The notes: generated by a model from the sequence alone, not told the origin. DNA of 64,000 bases from Microbacterium sp. Yaish 1 (GCF_002245215.1 NZ_NPMR01000001.1:1364001-1428000), one strand, 5' to 3'. Counted from the first letter of the stretch, positions 8,421 to 17,803 are shown. Program-made: numbers and translations.

Positions 8421-8996
8421 TCATGAGTCGATTGCTCTGTAGGCGAGACGGAGCTTGCCCAGCGCGCGCGCATATCGGGAGCGGGCTGTCCCGGGATTTA
8501 TGCCCATAACTCTGCCCGCGGCGGCGATCGACAGCTCCTCCCACACAACGAGCCGGACGAGTTCTTGATCGCGTGCGGGAAGGAGCTTCACCGCCTCGGC
8601 CGCGATGAACGCCTCATCCGGGACGGCCTCGACTGGTGTGAGAACCGCCGCGGTCCGAAGCGCCTCGTCAACTCGATCTCGACGAGCTCTGCCGCGGTGG
8701 TGGTTCGAGAGCACCTTGCGAGCGATCCCGTACGCCCACGCCCGACGCTCGTCGTCTACCACCGGGAGTCGCGAGCGATGCTTCCACAGCGCAACGAGCG
8801 TCTCCGACGTGCAGTCTGCGGCATCGTCCATCGGCGTGACGCGCCGGGCGAAGTACCTCAGAAGCAACGGGACGAGGGGCGCGACCGCTTCCTCGAATGC
8901 ACGATCCCCACCCCCGGCGACGGCGGTTGTCGCGTCCTGTGCAAACTGGTCAGCGGGAGACTTTAGCTCGCTTCCGGCTGCTCTCGCCGCAGTCAT
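8421..8996 (-). CDS. RNA polymerase sigma factor, ECF type
   Basis: This 191-residue protein has region 2 (about 35-100: DAADCTSETLVALWKHRSRL, then ERRAWAYGIARKVLSNHHR) and region 4 (about 125-188: LPARDQELVRLVVWEELSIA, then AGRVMGINPGTARSRYARAL), a helix-turn-helix that reads the -35 element. Its ATG overlaps the stop of the membrane-protein gene before it (ATGA), so both are on one transcript. Target genes cannot be told from the window. Confidence 0.88.
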   Translation of the reverse strand: MTAARAAGSELKSPADQFAQDATTAVAGGGDRAFEEAVAPLVPLLLRYFARRVTPMDDAADCTSETLVALWKHRSRLPVVDDERRAWAYGIARKVLSNHHRGRARRDRVDEALRTAAVLTPVEAVPDEAFIAAEAVKLLPARDQELVRLVVWEELSIAAAGRVMGINPGTARSRYARALGKLRLAYRAIDS

Positions 8997-9763
8997 CGGT
9001 CGTCCCCGTAGACCTCGTCGAAGATCTCATCCATGAGCTCGCGGCGTTCGACCCCGTCCCAGCCCGGAGCCTGCTCGTACTCAGCCGCGGCTTGTGCGGC
9101 TTCCCGGTCTCCCGCTGCGATCCGCTCCGCGAACGCCCGCATGATGTCTGTTATCCCGCCACCGTCAGTTGCTACGAGCGCAGGCCAGCCAGCTGCTTCC
9201 GCGATGACGCGAGACGCAGTCTCCTGCGCCGCGCTGTCACCCGCGTCATTCGCGGCAATCCACGCAGTCAACCAATCCTTAAACGACTCCGACTCGTAGG
9301 CCCGTCGGAGCGACGTGACCGGAGTGAGTGCATCACGGGACGAAATGCTGACGACGCGTGCGGTCAGATCCTCGCGGGTGACGCCCGGCGCCAGCGGCAT
9401 CCACGTGGGATAGACCGATGCGACCACCTTGTCGAGATCGGGCGCACTCAGATCGACCCATTCATCATCACAGTCATATTCGGTCACTCCAGCGTCGACG
9501 CAGTGATCGCGATGGTCGCCGGGGTTGGGGGATCCGAACCATCCCGTCTGCGCCATAAAACCTGTCGCAGCCGCACCGGCGGGGACCCCCACCACAGTCA
9601 CTGCGGCTATGGCCGCCGCGATCATCATCCAGCGTGGCCGTCTCCGTTCTGGACGCGCGCGGCGCACGGCTCGCAGCGCATCATCGTCGGAGACAGTCGC
9701 CAACGCTGCAGGGTCGGCCGCCCGCAGGGCGGCGATCAACTCGTCGTCGGCCATCATCCTCAT
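8993..9763 (-). CDS. Single-pass membrane protein co-encoded with the ECF sigma factor
   Basis: This 256-residue protein has a short cytoplasmic N-terminus (about 45 residues, MADDELIAALRAADPAALAT), one membrane helix (WMMIAAAIAAVTVVGVPAGA) and an extracytoplasmic part with CVDAGVTEYDCDDEW, possibly a disulfide. The start at 9763 was chosen for a GGGAG 5 bases upstream; 9775 is an alternative. The gene precedes its sigma factor, the reverse of the usual sigma/anti-sigma order. It may regulate or respond to the sigma factor, but I see no ZAS-type zinc motif. Confidence 0.75.
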   Translation of the reverse strand: MRMMADDELIAALRAADPAALATVSDDDALRAVRRARPERRRPRWMMIAAAIAAVTVVGVPAGAAATGFMAQTGWFGSPNPGDHRDHCVDAGVTEYDCDDEWVDLSAPDLDKVVASVYPTWMPLAPGVTREDLTARVVSISSRDALTPVTSLRRAYESESFKDWLTAWIAANDAGDSAAQETASRVIAEAAGWPALVATDGGGITDIMRAFAERIAAGDREAAQAAAEYEQAPGWDGVERRELMDEIFDEVYGDDR

Positions 9764-9781
9764 GAGCGCTCCCATCGTGTC

Positions 9782-9796
9782 TGAACACTCAGTTCA
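9782..9796. promoter_or_regulatory. Inverted repeat TGAAC-N5-GTTCA upstream of the sigma operon
   Basis: A 5-bp inverted repeat with a 5-base spacer lies about 20 bases upstream of the operon start on the minus strand. It is a possible operator. The remaining sequence to 10063 (about 270 bases) shows no gene or convincing signal. Confidence 0.3.
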
Positions 9797-10063
9797 TGTC
9801 CGCACCAACCCGAACCGTTTCATTTCACTCGAGCGAGGTCGGCTTCGGCGTCGGCTGCATGACGACCCCGCCGATGGGACGAGCAAGAGCGCAGTCGTGC
9901 AGACGACGACAGCTGCGCGTCGAGGCTGCCGGCTCAGACCGGGGCCAGCATCGCAATGGGCGACGATGCCACAGGCAGGTAGGCGAAGCTCAGGCGCACC
10001 GCGGGGCGCTGCTTGGGCTCATCGAATCAGGCAAAAAGCCAGTCGTTGACTAGCAGTTGACTA

Positions 10064-10459
10064 TCAGGCGCGCTGACCGAGCCCGAAATACTGCATCTCA
10101 GCCTCGCTCAGCATGCGGGAGCGGATGATGAACCGCTTCCCCGTCGGTCCCTCGACGCTGAAGCCGGCGCCGCGACCCGGCACCGCGTCGATCGTGATGT
10201 GCGTGTACTTCCAGTACTCGAACTGCGCGAGCGAGATGAACACCTCGATCGGGTCGTCAAGGCCGACGTCGAGCTCGCCGAGCTTCACGTCGGCGGGGCC
10301 GGTCAGGAACATCCCGACGGGGTAGCACATGGGGGCCGAGCCGTCGCAGCATCCGCCCGACTGGTGGAACATCAGCGGCCCGTGCTGGGCGGTGAGGTCG
10401 CGCAGCAGGGCCGCGGCGGCGTCGGTCACCGCGACCCTGCTGTACCTGTCGTTCGACAT
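10064..10459 (-). CDS. DUF779 protein, aldehyde dehydrogenase companion
   Basis: This 131-residue protein has the family's conserved segment MFHQSGGCCDGSAPMCYPVG, with a double Cys and a third Cys that could bind metal. It follows the aldehyde dehydrogenase gene by 19 bases in the same direction, the usual neighbour of this family. Its biochemical role is not established to my knowledge; partnership in aldehyde oxidation is inferred from conserved linkage. Confidence 0.9.
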   Translation of the reverse strand: MSNDRYSRVAVTDAAAALLRDLTAQHGPLMFHQSGGCCDGSAPMCYPVGMFLTGPADVKLGELDVGLDDPIEVFISLAQFEYWKYTHITIDAVPGRGAGFSVEGPTGKRFIIRSRMLSEAEMQYFGLGQRA

Positions 10460-10478
10460 GTCGACGAGTGGATGCGGC

Positions 10479-12026
10479 TCAGAAGAAGCCCATCGCGCCT
10501 TCGGCGTACGACACGAGGAGGTTCTTCGTCTGCTGGTAGTGGTCGAGCATCTTGAGGTGGTTCTCGCGACCGATGCCCGACTGCTTGTACCCGCCGAAGG
10601 CGGCGTGCGCGGGGTACTGGTGGTAGGTGTTCGTCCACACGCGCCCCGCCTCGATCGCCCGGCCGGCCCGGTAGGCGGTGTCGCCGGAGCGGCTCCAGAC
10701 GCCGGCGCCGAGTCCGTACAGGGTGTCGTTCGCGATGCCGATGGCGTCGTCGAAGTCGTCGAAGCTCGTCACCGAGACGACCGGGCCGAAGATCTCCTCC
10801 TGGAAGATGCGCATGTCGTTCGTGCCCTCGAAGACCGTCGGGGCGACGTAGTACCCACCGCTCAGCTCGCCGCCGAGGTCGACCCGCTCGCCGCCGGCGA
10901 GCAGCTTCGCTCCCCCGGCCTTGCCGATGTCGATGTACGACAGGATCTTCTCGAGCTGGTCATTGGATGCCTGCGCACCGATCATCGTCGCCGGGTCGAG
11001 CGGGTTGCCCTGCACGATCTTGCCGACCCGGTCGAGGCCGTCGCCGAGGAACGAGTCGTACACCGACCGCTGGATGAGCGCCCGCGACGGGCACGTGCAC
11101 ACCTCGCCCTGGTTGAGGGCGAAGAACGTGAAGCCCTCGAGGGCCTTGTCGTAGTAGTCGTCGCGCTCGCGCGCGACATCCTCGAAGAACACGTTGGCGC
11201 TCTTGCCGCCGAGCTCGAGCGTCACGGGGATGAGGTTCTGCGAGGCGTATTGCATGATCAGGCGCCCCGTCGTCGTCTCGCCCGTGAACGCGACCTTGCG
11301 GATGCGGCGGTGCTGCGCGAGCGGCGCGCCCGCCTCGATGCCGAATCCGTTGACGATGTTCACGACACCGGGGGGCAACAGGTCTCCGATCAGCTCGAAG
11401 AGGAACAGGATCGATGCGGGCGTCTGCTCGGCGGGCTTGAGCACGACGCAGTTGCCGGCGGCGAGCGCGGGCGCGAGCTTCCACGTCGCCATCAGGATCG
11501 GGAAGTTCCACGGGATGATCTGCCCGACGACACCGAGCGGCTCGTGGAAGTGATACGCGACGGTGTCCTCGTCGATCTGGCTGAGCGACCCCTCCTGGGC
11601 GCGCAGGACGCCGGCGAAGTAGCGGAAGTGGTCGATCGCGAGCGGGATGTCGGCAGCGAGCGTCTCGCGCACGGGCTTGCCGTTCTCCCACGTCTCGGCC
11701 ACCGCGATCTTCTCGAGGTGCTGCTCCATGCGGTCGGCGATCTTGTTCAGAATGACGGCGCGTTCGGCGGGCGTGGTCTTCTTCCACGACGCGAACGCCT
11801 GCCAGGCGACGTCGACGGCGCGGTCGATGTCTTCGACGGTGCCGCGACCCACCTCGCAGAACGGCTTTCCGGTGACGGGCGTGATGTTCTCGAAGTACTG
11901 CCCCTTGACGGGTTCGACGAACTCGCCGCCGATGTAGTGCCCGTAGCGGGCGCGGTATTCCGCGACGGCTCCGCGCTGACCGGGAGCGGCGTAGACGCTC
12001 GAGACGCCCTCTTCGACGATGGTCAT
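10479..12026 (-). CDS. NAD-dependent aldehyde dehydrogenase, ExaC/acetaldehyde type
   Basis: This 515-residue enzyme oxidises an aldehyde, most likely acetaldehyde or a similar short chain, to the acid. It shows [20 protein letters not shown] (cofactor site), [10 protein letters not shown], the catalytic-Glu motif [14 protein letters not shown], and the nucleophile Cys in [19 protein letters not shown] and [11 protein letters not shown] near the end fit the ExaC group. The start ATG follows GAGGAGATGAC. It forms an operon with DUF779. A 14-nt palindrome lies 68 bases upstream. A GAF regulator of the kind often found beside such genes lies at 20607-21935, separated here by unrelated genes. Confidence 0.93.
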   Translation of the reverse strand: MTIVEEGVSSVYAAPGQRGAVAEYRARYGHYIGGEFVEPVKGQYFENITPVTGKPFCEVGRGTVEDIDRAVDVAWQAFASWKKTTPAERAVILNKIADRMEQHLEKIAVAETWENGKPVRETLAADIPLAIDHFRYFAGVLRAQEGSLSQIDEDTVAYHFHEPLGVVGQIIPWNFPILMATWKLAPALAAGNCVVLKPAEQTPASILFLFELIGDLLPPGVVNIVNGFGIEAGAPLAQHRRIRKVAFTGETTTGRLIMQYASQNLIPVTLELGGKSANVFFEDVARERDDYYDKALEGFTFFALNQGEVCTCPSRALIQRSVYDSFLGDGLDRVGKIVQGNPLDPATMIGAQASNDQLEKILSYIDIGKAGGAKLLAGGERVDLGGELSGGYYVAPTVFEGTNDMRIFQEEIFGPVVSVTSFDDFDDAIGIANDTLYGLGAGVWSRSGDTAYRAGRAIEAGRVWTNTYHQYPAHAAFGGYKQSGIGRENHLKMLDHYQQTKNLLVSYAEGAMGFF

Positions 12027-12093
12027 GTCATCTCCTCGACTCCCCGCAGCGCCGATGCTGCGGTGGTGTCGGGCACGCTACGCCGCGCTACGT

Positions 12094-12107
12094 TGCAACG
12101 CGTTGCA
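12094..12107. promoter_or_regulatory. Perfect 14-nt palindrome upstream of aldehyde dehydrogenase
   Basis: TGCAACGCGTTGCA lies 68 bases before the aldehyde dehydrogenase start, a suitable operator position. Which regulator binds it is unknown; the GAF-domain protein at 20607 is one candidate. Confidence 0.45.
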
Positions 12108-12132
12108 CGGACCGGCGGCTCCTCCCGCAGCG

Positions 12133-12194
12133 GCGAGGATGCGCATCCGCACGGTCGTCGACGGCCCGCACCGTGCAAACGCGCGTCCTCGGCG
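12133..12194. repeat. Palindromic intergenic element, copy 2
   Basis: This is the same length and layout as the element at 7591-7652. The central 37 bases (CATCCGCACGGTC ... CCGCACCGTGC) match at all but four positions, while the outer arms have drifted so the stem is imperfect. It lies between the divergent aldehyde dehydrogenase and GH43 genes. Confidence 0.65.
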
Positions 12195-12248
12195 TCAGGC
12201 GGGGCGAATGGAGGCGGGGAAGATGCCGCGCACTAGCGCTGCGCGAAT

Positions 12249-12262
12249 TGTGAGCGCTAACA
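12249..12262. promoter_or_regulatory. LacI-family type operator upstream of the GH43 gene
   Basis: TGTGAGCGCTAACA is one base from the perfect palindrome TGTTAGCGCTAACA typical of LacI/GalR sugar regulators. It lies 54 bases before the GTG of the glycosidase gene. No LacI gene is in the window, so the regulator would act from elsewhere. Sugar induction is inferred. Confidence 0.6.
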
Positions 12263-12316
12263 TCTGAGCGTCGTCAGTGCTGACGGCCATGCAACGTCGC
12301 ATACGAGAGGTTCCCC

Positions 12317-15300
12317 GTGCCCGCATCCGCTCGCCCGGCGCCCTGGCGCCACCACCGCCCATGGACGCTCGCCGTCCCGATCGTCGCCGCGCTCGTCGCC
12401 GCGCCGATCGTCATCCCGTCCGCTGTTCAGGCTGCCGAGCCGGACTCCGGGCTGGTCGTCGCCTATCCGCTCGACGAGACGTCGGGAACCGTCGCGCACG
12501 ACACGTCGGGCAACGGCCGCGACGCATCGTTCGTCGGCGGCCCGACCCTCGGCGGTGCGGACGGCGTGCGCCTCGACGGCGACGACGACTACGTGCAGCT
12601 TCCCGACGATGTGATGGCCGGTCTGTCGTCCGTCACGGTGAGCACCGAGGTGCTGGTGCGTCCCGAGCAATCAGGCGACTACTTCATCTGGGGCCTGGGC
12701 AACACGACGGACTGGTTCGGCGACGGCTACCTCTTCGCCACCGGTAACCCGGCCCGCGCGGGAATCGCGAGCGGCAACTGGTCCACGGAGCAGGAGACCC
12801 GCGGCTCGGCGAACCTCGAACGCGGCGTCTGGACGACGATGACCTACACGCTCGATGCCGGCACGACGACGGCTCGGCTGTATCTCGACGGCGTTCAGGT
12901 CGCCGAGAACACGAACACCACGACCACTCCGGGTGAACTGGGCGGCGGCACGACGACCGCGAACTACCTCGGCCGATCGACGTACACCCCCGACAAGCGT
13001 CTCGCCGGCAGCCTCCGCGACTTCCGCCTGTACGACCGCGCGCTGTCGGCCGACGAGGTCGCGGGCCTGGTCGAGACCCCCGACGACCGGCAGGCCGCGC
13101 AGGCCGCGCTCGACGCCCTCACCGTCACGAACATCGACGACGTGCGCGGCAACCTCACGCTGCCGACCACCTCGCAGGGACTCGACGTGACGTGGTCGTC
13201 CGCCGACACGAGCGTCATCACGGCTGACGGCCTGGTCACCCGACCGGCCGAAGACACCACCGTTGCGCTCACGGCATCCGTGACGAAAGGGGCGGTGACG
13301 CTCACGCGTTCCTTCCCGGCCGCGGTTCGCAAGGCCGCGAACATCGGAGCCTTCGAGGGCTACACGTTCGCCTACTTCACGGGAAACTCCGTCGCGGGCG
13401 AGAACATCTACTTCGCCGCCAGCAACGGCAACGACGCGCTGTCGTGGACCGAGCTCAACGGCGGCCAGCCGTCGCTCACCTCCACGGAGGGAGAGCGGGG
13501 CCTCCGCGACCCGTTCCTGATCCGCTCGCCCGAGGGCGACACGTTCTACCTCATCGCCACCGACCTCTCCATCGGCCGGAACGGCGACTGGGGTCGAGCG
13601 CAGACGCAGGGGTCGAAGTACCTCGAGGTGTGGGAGTCGCACGACCTCGTCACCTGGAGCGAGCAGCGCCACGTCCGCGTCGCCCCCGACAACGCGGGCA
13701 ACACGTGGGCGCCCGAGGCGTACTACGACGAGGCGCTCGGCGAGTACGTGGTGTTCTGGGCGTCGTCGCTCTTCGGCGAGGACGACCCGAATCACACGGG
13801 CAGCTTCTACCAGACCATGATGTACGCCACGACGCGCGACTTCACCACGTTCAGCGAGCCCCAGGTCTGGCAGGACTTCGGGGCATCGCGCATCGACTCC
13901 ACGGTGCTCAAGGACAACGGCACCTACTACCGGTTCACGAAGGACGAGGCGAGCACGACCGGATGCCGCGACATCATCCAGGAGTCGTCGACCAGCCTGA
14001 CCGCGGTCGACGATCGCAACGCCCCCGGCTGGAACGCCGCCGACCCCGCCTGGAAGCTGATCGACAGCTGCATCGGTCGCGATGCCGGTCTCGGCGCCGT
14101 CGAAGGCCCCACCATCTTCGCGGCGAACCCCGGCGACACCTCCGGCTCGAACTACTACCTCTTCGTCGACGAGTACGGCGGACGCGGCTACATCCCGCTG
14201 GGAACCGATGACCTCGACGCGCCGGACTGGCAGGTGCCCGCGAGCTACCGCCTGCCCGCGAGCCCCCGCCACGGCACGGTGATGCCGGTGACCGCGGCCG
14301 AGCTCGAGACGCTGCGCGCCAACCTGCCGCAGCCCCTCCCCGCGAACGAGAAGGGCGAGCTGCTGCGCTACGACTTCACGGATGCCGCGGGCGCGGTGCT
14401 GCACGACCGGTCCGGCGCCGGGCGCGACGCCCAGGTGCGCGGCGGTGCGACCTTCGCCGACGGCGCTCTCACGTTCGACGGCACCGACGATTACGTCGAC
14501 CTGCCCGACAACGTCCTCGTCGGTGTCGACGACATCACCGTGGAGGCCGAGCTGCGGATCGACCCGGCCCAGCGCACTCCGTACTTCCTCTACGGTTTCG
14601 GCAATACCGGCGGCGACGGCGCCGGCAACGGCTACCTGTTCTCGACCGGCGACCAGTACCGCGCGGCACTGACCACCGGCAACTGGAGCGGCGAGCAGAA
14701 CGTCACGTCGGGTGCGGCGCTTCCGCGCGACCGCTGGGTGCACCTCACCTACACGCTGAGCGGAAACACGGCTCGGCTGTATCTCGATGGCCAGCAGGTC
14801 GCCGAGAACACGAACGTGACGGTGCGCCCCGGCGACATCGGCGGCGGCAGCACGCTGGCGAACTACCTGGGCAAGTCGGTCTACAACGCCGACAACCTCT
14901 TCCGCGGTCAGATGCGCGAGTTCGCGCTGTACAACCGCGCGTTGACCCCCGAAGAGATCGTGCAGAACTCCGGCAACTCCAGCGCGCTCGGTGCGGTGAG
15001 CCTGCAGGATGCCGGTGCCCTCAAGGTCGCCCCGTTGGTCGACAGCGACGCCCGCACGGTCGTGTTCCCGGTGAACCGCGGCACGGATGTCACGCAGCTG
15101 CGCCCGGTGTTCACCACGGCATCCGGCACCACAGCCACGCCCCCGTCGGGCACCGTGCACGATCTGAGCACCCCCGCCACGGTCACCCTGACGACACCGG
15201 GACAGCCCGACGTCGTCTGGACGCTCGAGGCCGTGGAGATGAAGAGCCCGGTGCTGCCGGGGCTGTACGCCGACCCGAACATCGCCGTGTTCGGCGACAC

Positions 15301-16609
15301 GTATTACATCTACGCGACCACCGACGGCACGCCGGGCTGGGGCGGCAACACGTTCTACGTCTGGACGTCGAAGAACCTGATCGACTGGACGCGGTCGGAC
15401 GAGCCCATCCTGAAGCTGGACGGCGCGAATGGCAACGTTCCGTGGGCCACCGGCAACGCGTGGGCTCCGACGATCATCGAGAAGGGCGGCAGGTACTACT
15501 TCTACTTCAGCGGGCATGAGCCGAACGCGAACCGCAAGATGATCGGTGTCGCCGTCGCCGACAGCCCCGAGGGTCCGTTCACCGCTCAGGCGGAACCGAT
15601 GATCACCAACGCGGAGGCCGTCAACAGCGGTCAGGCGATCGACCCGGCGGCGTTCACCGATCCCGCGACCGGGAAGTCGTACCTCTTCTGGGGCAACGGA
15701 CGACCCGTCTACGGCGAGCTGTCCGACGACATGCTGAGCGTCAAGGAGGAGACGATCACACCGATCGAGGGACTGACCGACTTCCGCGAGGGACTCTTCC
15801 TGAACTACCGCGACGGGACGTATCACCTGACGTACTCGATCGACGACACCGGTTCGGAGAACTACCGCGTCGGATACGCGACGTCGACGAGCATCGACGG
15901 ACCGTGGACCTACCGCGGGATCCTCCTGCAGAAGGACCCGTCGCAGGGCATCCTCGGCACCGGGCACAGCTCGATCATCAATGTCCCCGGCACCGACGAG
16001 TGGTACATCGCCTACCACCGGTTCGCGATCCCCGGCGGCAACGGCACCAACCGCGAGACGACCATCGACCGCCTCGAGATCGGCGCGGACGGGCTGTTCC
16101 AGACCGTCACCCCGACGCTCGCGAGCGTCGACCCGCGCGAGGTGCCCGGCACGACCGAGCCCAACCCGACCGAGCCCAACCCCACCGAGCCCACCCCGAC
16201 GGAGCCCGGCAAAGCGGCCCCGGCCGTCTCGGTCTCGGCCACGACGGTCGAGCGCGGGCAGTCGGTGCAGGTGACGGTCACCGGACTCGAGGCCGGCGAT
16301 CAGGTCGCGGCCGAACTGCGCAGCGACCCGATCCGGATCACCGGCATCCCGGTCGCCGATGCGAACGGGCGCGTCGCGTTCGACGTCCGCATCCCCGCCG
16401 ATCTGGCCACGGGCGGTCACACGATCGTGGTCTTCGGCGCCGACGGTCAGGTGATCGGCAGCGTACCGATCACCGTCGTCGCTTCCGGGCAGTTGGCCGT
16501 GACCGGTGCCCAGGCGCCGCTCGGCGCGGCGTTGCTGGCAGCTCTCCTGCTCGTCGCTGGAGGCGTGCTGTGGTCGGTTCGGCCTGCACGCCGGGCCGGC
16601 ATCGCCTGA
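12317..16609 (+). CDS. Cell-wall-anchored double GH43 / double LamG glycosidase
   Basis: This 1430-residue exported protein starts at GTG with GAGAGG 6 bases upstream. Order: signal peptide (1-40); LamG/concanavalin-like domain (about 45-250); bacterial Ig-like domain (about 260-345); GH43-like domain A (about 346-690) with LRDPFLI and EGPTIF; second LamG (about 690-895); GH43 domain B (about 975-1280) with catalytic candidates YADPNI, DPAAFTD and FREGLFL; a TEPNPTEP linker; an Ig-like domain; and LAVTG, a hydrophobic helix and Arg. GH43 enzymes cleave arabinan, arabinoxylan or xylan. The substrate cannot be fixed here. A class E sortase could anchor it. Confidence 0.88.
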   Translation: MPASARPAPWRHHRPWTLAVPIVAALVAAPIVIPSAVQAAEPDSGLVVAYPLDETSGTVAHDTSGNGRDASFVGGPTLGGADGVRLDGDDDYVQLPDDVMAGLSSVTVSTEVLVRPEQSGDYFIWGLGNTTDWFGDGYLFATGNPARAGIASGNWSTEQETRGSANLERGVWTTMTYTLDAGTTTARLYLDGVQVAENTNTTTTPGELGGGTTTANYLGRSTYTPDKRLAGSLRDFRLYDRALSADEVAGLVETPDDRQAAQAALDALTVTNIDDVRGNLTLPTTSQGLDVTWSSADTSVITADGLVTRPAEDTTVALTASVTKGAVTLTRSFPAAVRKAANIGAFEGYTFAYFTGNSVAGENIYFAASNGNDALSWTELNGGQPSLTSTEGERGLRDPFLIRSPEGDTFYLIATDLSIGRNGDWGRAQTQGSKYLEVWESHDLVTWSEQRHVRVAPDNAGNTWAPEAYYDEALGEYVVFWASSLFGEDDPNHTGSFYQTMMYATTRDFTTFSEPQVWQDFGASRIDSTVLKDNGTYYRFTKDEASTTGCRDIIQESSTSLTAVDDRNAPGWNAADPAWKLIDSCIGRDAGLGAVEGPTIFAANPGDTSGSNYYLFVDEYGGRGYIPLGTDDLDAPDWQVPASYRLPASPRHGTVMPVTAAELETLRANLPQPLPANEKGELLRYDFTDAAGAVLHDRSGAGRDAQVRGGATFADGALTFDGTDDYVDLPDNVLVGVDDITVEAELRIDPAQRTPYFLYGFGNTGGDGAGNGYLFSTGDQYRAALTTGNWSGEQNVTSGAALPRDRWVHLTYTLSGNTARLYLDGQQVAENTNVTVRPGDIGGGSTLANYLGKSVYNADNLFRGQMREFALYNRALTPEEIVQNSGNSSALGAVSLQDAGALKVAPLVDSDARTVVFPVNRGTDVTQLRPVFTTASGTTATPPSGTVHDLSTPATVTLTTPGQPDVVWTLEAVEMKSPVLPGLYADPNIAVFGDTYYIYATTDGTPGWGGNTFYVWTSKNLIDWTRSDEPILKLDGANGNVPWATGNAWAPTIIEKGGRYYFYFSGHEPNANRKMIGVAVADSPEGPFTAQAEPMITNAEAVNSGQAIDPAAFTDPATGKSYLFWGNGRPVYGELSDDMLSVKEETITPIEGLTDFREGLFLNYRDGTYHLTYSIDDTGSENYRVGYATSTSIDGPWTYRGILLQKDPSQGILGTGHSSIINVPGTDEWYIAYHRFAIPGGNGTNRETTIDRLEIGADGLFQTVTPTLASVDPREVPGTTEPNPTEPNPTEPTPTEPGKAAPAVSVSATTVERGQSVQVTVTGLEAGDQVAAELRSDPIRITGIPVADANGRVAFDVRIPADLATGGHTIVVFGADGQVIGSVPITVVASGQLAVTGAQAPLGAALLAALLLVAGGVLWSVRPARRAGIA

Positions 16610-16629
16610 CACCGGCGAGCCCCGACGTG

Positions 16630-16669
16630 AACGGGCGGCGGCCTCCTCTTGGGAAGGTCGCCGCCCGTT
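16630..16669. terminator. Bidirectional hairpin terminator
   Basis: An 11-bp stem (16630-16640 with 16659-16669), extended inward by G-C pairs and followed by TTTCG, lies between the GH43 gene and the convergent DUF2231 gene. Confidence 0.7.
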
Positions 16670-16679
16670 TCGACAGCCC

Positions 16680-17195
16680 TCAGCGCCGGCTGCGTCGCGT
16701 GACGAAGCCCTCCGCCTGCTTCGACTCGTGTGCCACGCGCACGCCGTAGCGGTAGGCGAGCTTGCCGCCGAGCCATCCCGACGCACTGAGGGTCAGCAGG
16801 CTCACGGCACTGAAGATCACGCCGGCGATGGGGATGTCGTCGGTCGAGGTGCGCAGGAAGAGCTGGAACAGGTAGGCACCGCACACCACGAAGTTCAAGC
16901 CCATGTGGATCGTCGCCGTGCTCGACGAGCGCGTGCGATCGGGGATGCGGAGGTAGTCGAAGATCCCCAGCACGATGGCCACGAGACTGCCCACGAGACC
17001 GATCCCGATGAGGACGCGTGAACCCACGGCGTACGGAGTGGGGTCGGCGACGATCAGGCCGATGATGTCGAAGACGAAGCTCGCGATCCACGCCCCGATC
17101 GGAATCGTGACGGCGATCGGGTGGAACGGGTGTCCGTAGGGGCCCGCCAGGGGGTTCGCAGGCCGCTTGTCGGGACGGGTGTCCAGGTCGGTCAT
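16680..17195 (-). CDS. DUF2231 four-helix membrane protein, copy B
   Basis: This 171-residue protein has about four membrane helices. It shares with its neighbour the N-terminal signature AGPYGHPFHPIAVTIPIGAW and the C-terminal SASGWLGGKLAYRYGVRVAH. Family members are predicted inner-membrane proteins without an assigned reaction; the conserved His of GHPFHP could bind a cofactor or metal, which is speculative. It lies 13 bases after the upstream paralogue, suggesting one transcript. Confidence 0.82.
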   Translation of the reverse strand: MTDLDTRPDKRPANPLAGPYGHPFHPIAVTIPIGAWIASFVFDIIGLIVADPTPYAVGSRVLIGIGLVGSLVAIVLGIFDYLRIPDRTRSSSTATIHMGLNFVVCGAYLFQLFLRTSTDDIPIAGVIFSAVSLLTLSASGWLGGKLAYRYGVRVAHESKQAEGFVTRRSRR

Positions 17196-17208
17196 GATCT
17201 CTCCTCGG

Positions 17209-17718
17209 TCAGGGCAGCGGTTCCAGGCCCTCGGCCTGGGTCGTCTCGGTCGCGACGCGGACGCCGAAAGTGTGGGCGAGCTTGCCGCCGAGCCACCCCG
17301 ACACCGACAGCAGGGCGAGCCCGACGAAGCTCGCGATCATCGCGAGGGTCGGCACCGTCTCCTCCTCGACACGCAGGGCGAGGCTGCCGGCGAACACCGC
17401 CATCGCGATGAGGTTCAGGATCATGTGGGTCAGCCCCGTGGCGCGCGCGGGGGTGTCCTTCGGGATGCTGCTCCAGTCGATCAGCCCCAGCACTGCGGCC
17501 ACGACGGCCCCCAGAAGACCGATCGCGATGAGGATGCGGGCGCCGAGCGCGAAGACGGCGGCATCCGGACTCATGACGGCGATGACGTCGAAGACGGATG
17601 CCGACACCCAGGCGCCGATCGGCAGGATGATCGCGATCGCGTGGAACGGATGCCCGTAGGGCCCCGCAATGAGCGACCGCGGGTACTTCGCCCGTGTGAG
17701 GGGTGCGGTGTCGACCAT
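17209..17718 (-). CDS. DUF2231 four-helix membrane protein, copy A
   Basis: This 169-residue paralogue of the next gene has AGPYGHPFHAIAIILPIGAW, about four helices and VSGWLGGKLAHTFGVRVATE. The ATG at 17718 is preceded by GAGGAG; a longer frame upstream lacks family similarity. The tandem pair looks like a local duplication. Confidence 0.82.
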   Translation of the reverse strand: MVDTAPLTRAKYPRSLIAGPYGHPFHAIAIILPIGAWVSASVFDVIAVMSPDAAVFALGARILIAIGLLGAVVAAVLGLIDWSSIPKDTPARATGLTHMILNLIAMAVFAGSLALRVEEETVPTLAMIASFVGLALLSVSGWLGGKLAHTFGVRVATETTQAEGLEPLP

Positions 17719-17803
17719 GGCGTCTCCTCTCGTTCGACGTCCCGACCGTACGGGCGTTCCCCGGTGCCGCACGTACCGGGTTGACAAGCCCGGCGCGCGA
17801 CCT

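Noticed and set aside
9796..10053. 85-codon open frame in the gap between the sigma operon and DUF779
   Set aside because: No ribosome binding site, and the composition is unlike neighbouring proteins.
12671..16786. 1371-codon open frame opposite the GH43 gene
   Set aside because: Very Arg/Gly/Val-rich with no recognisable domain. High GC makes such antisense frames common; the plus strand has clear domains.
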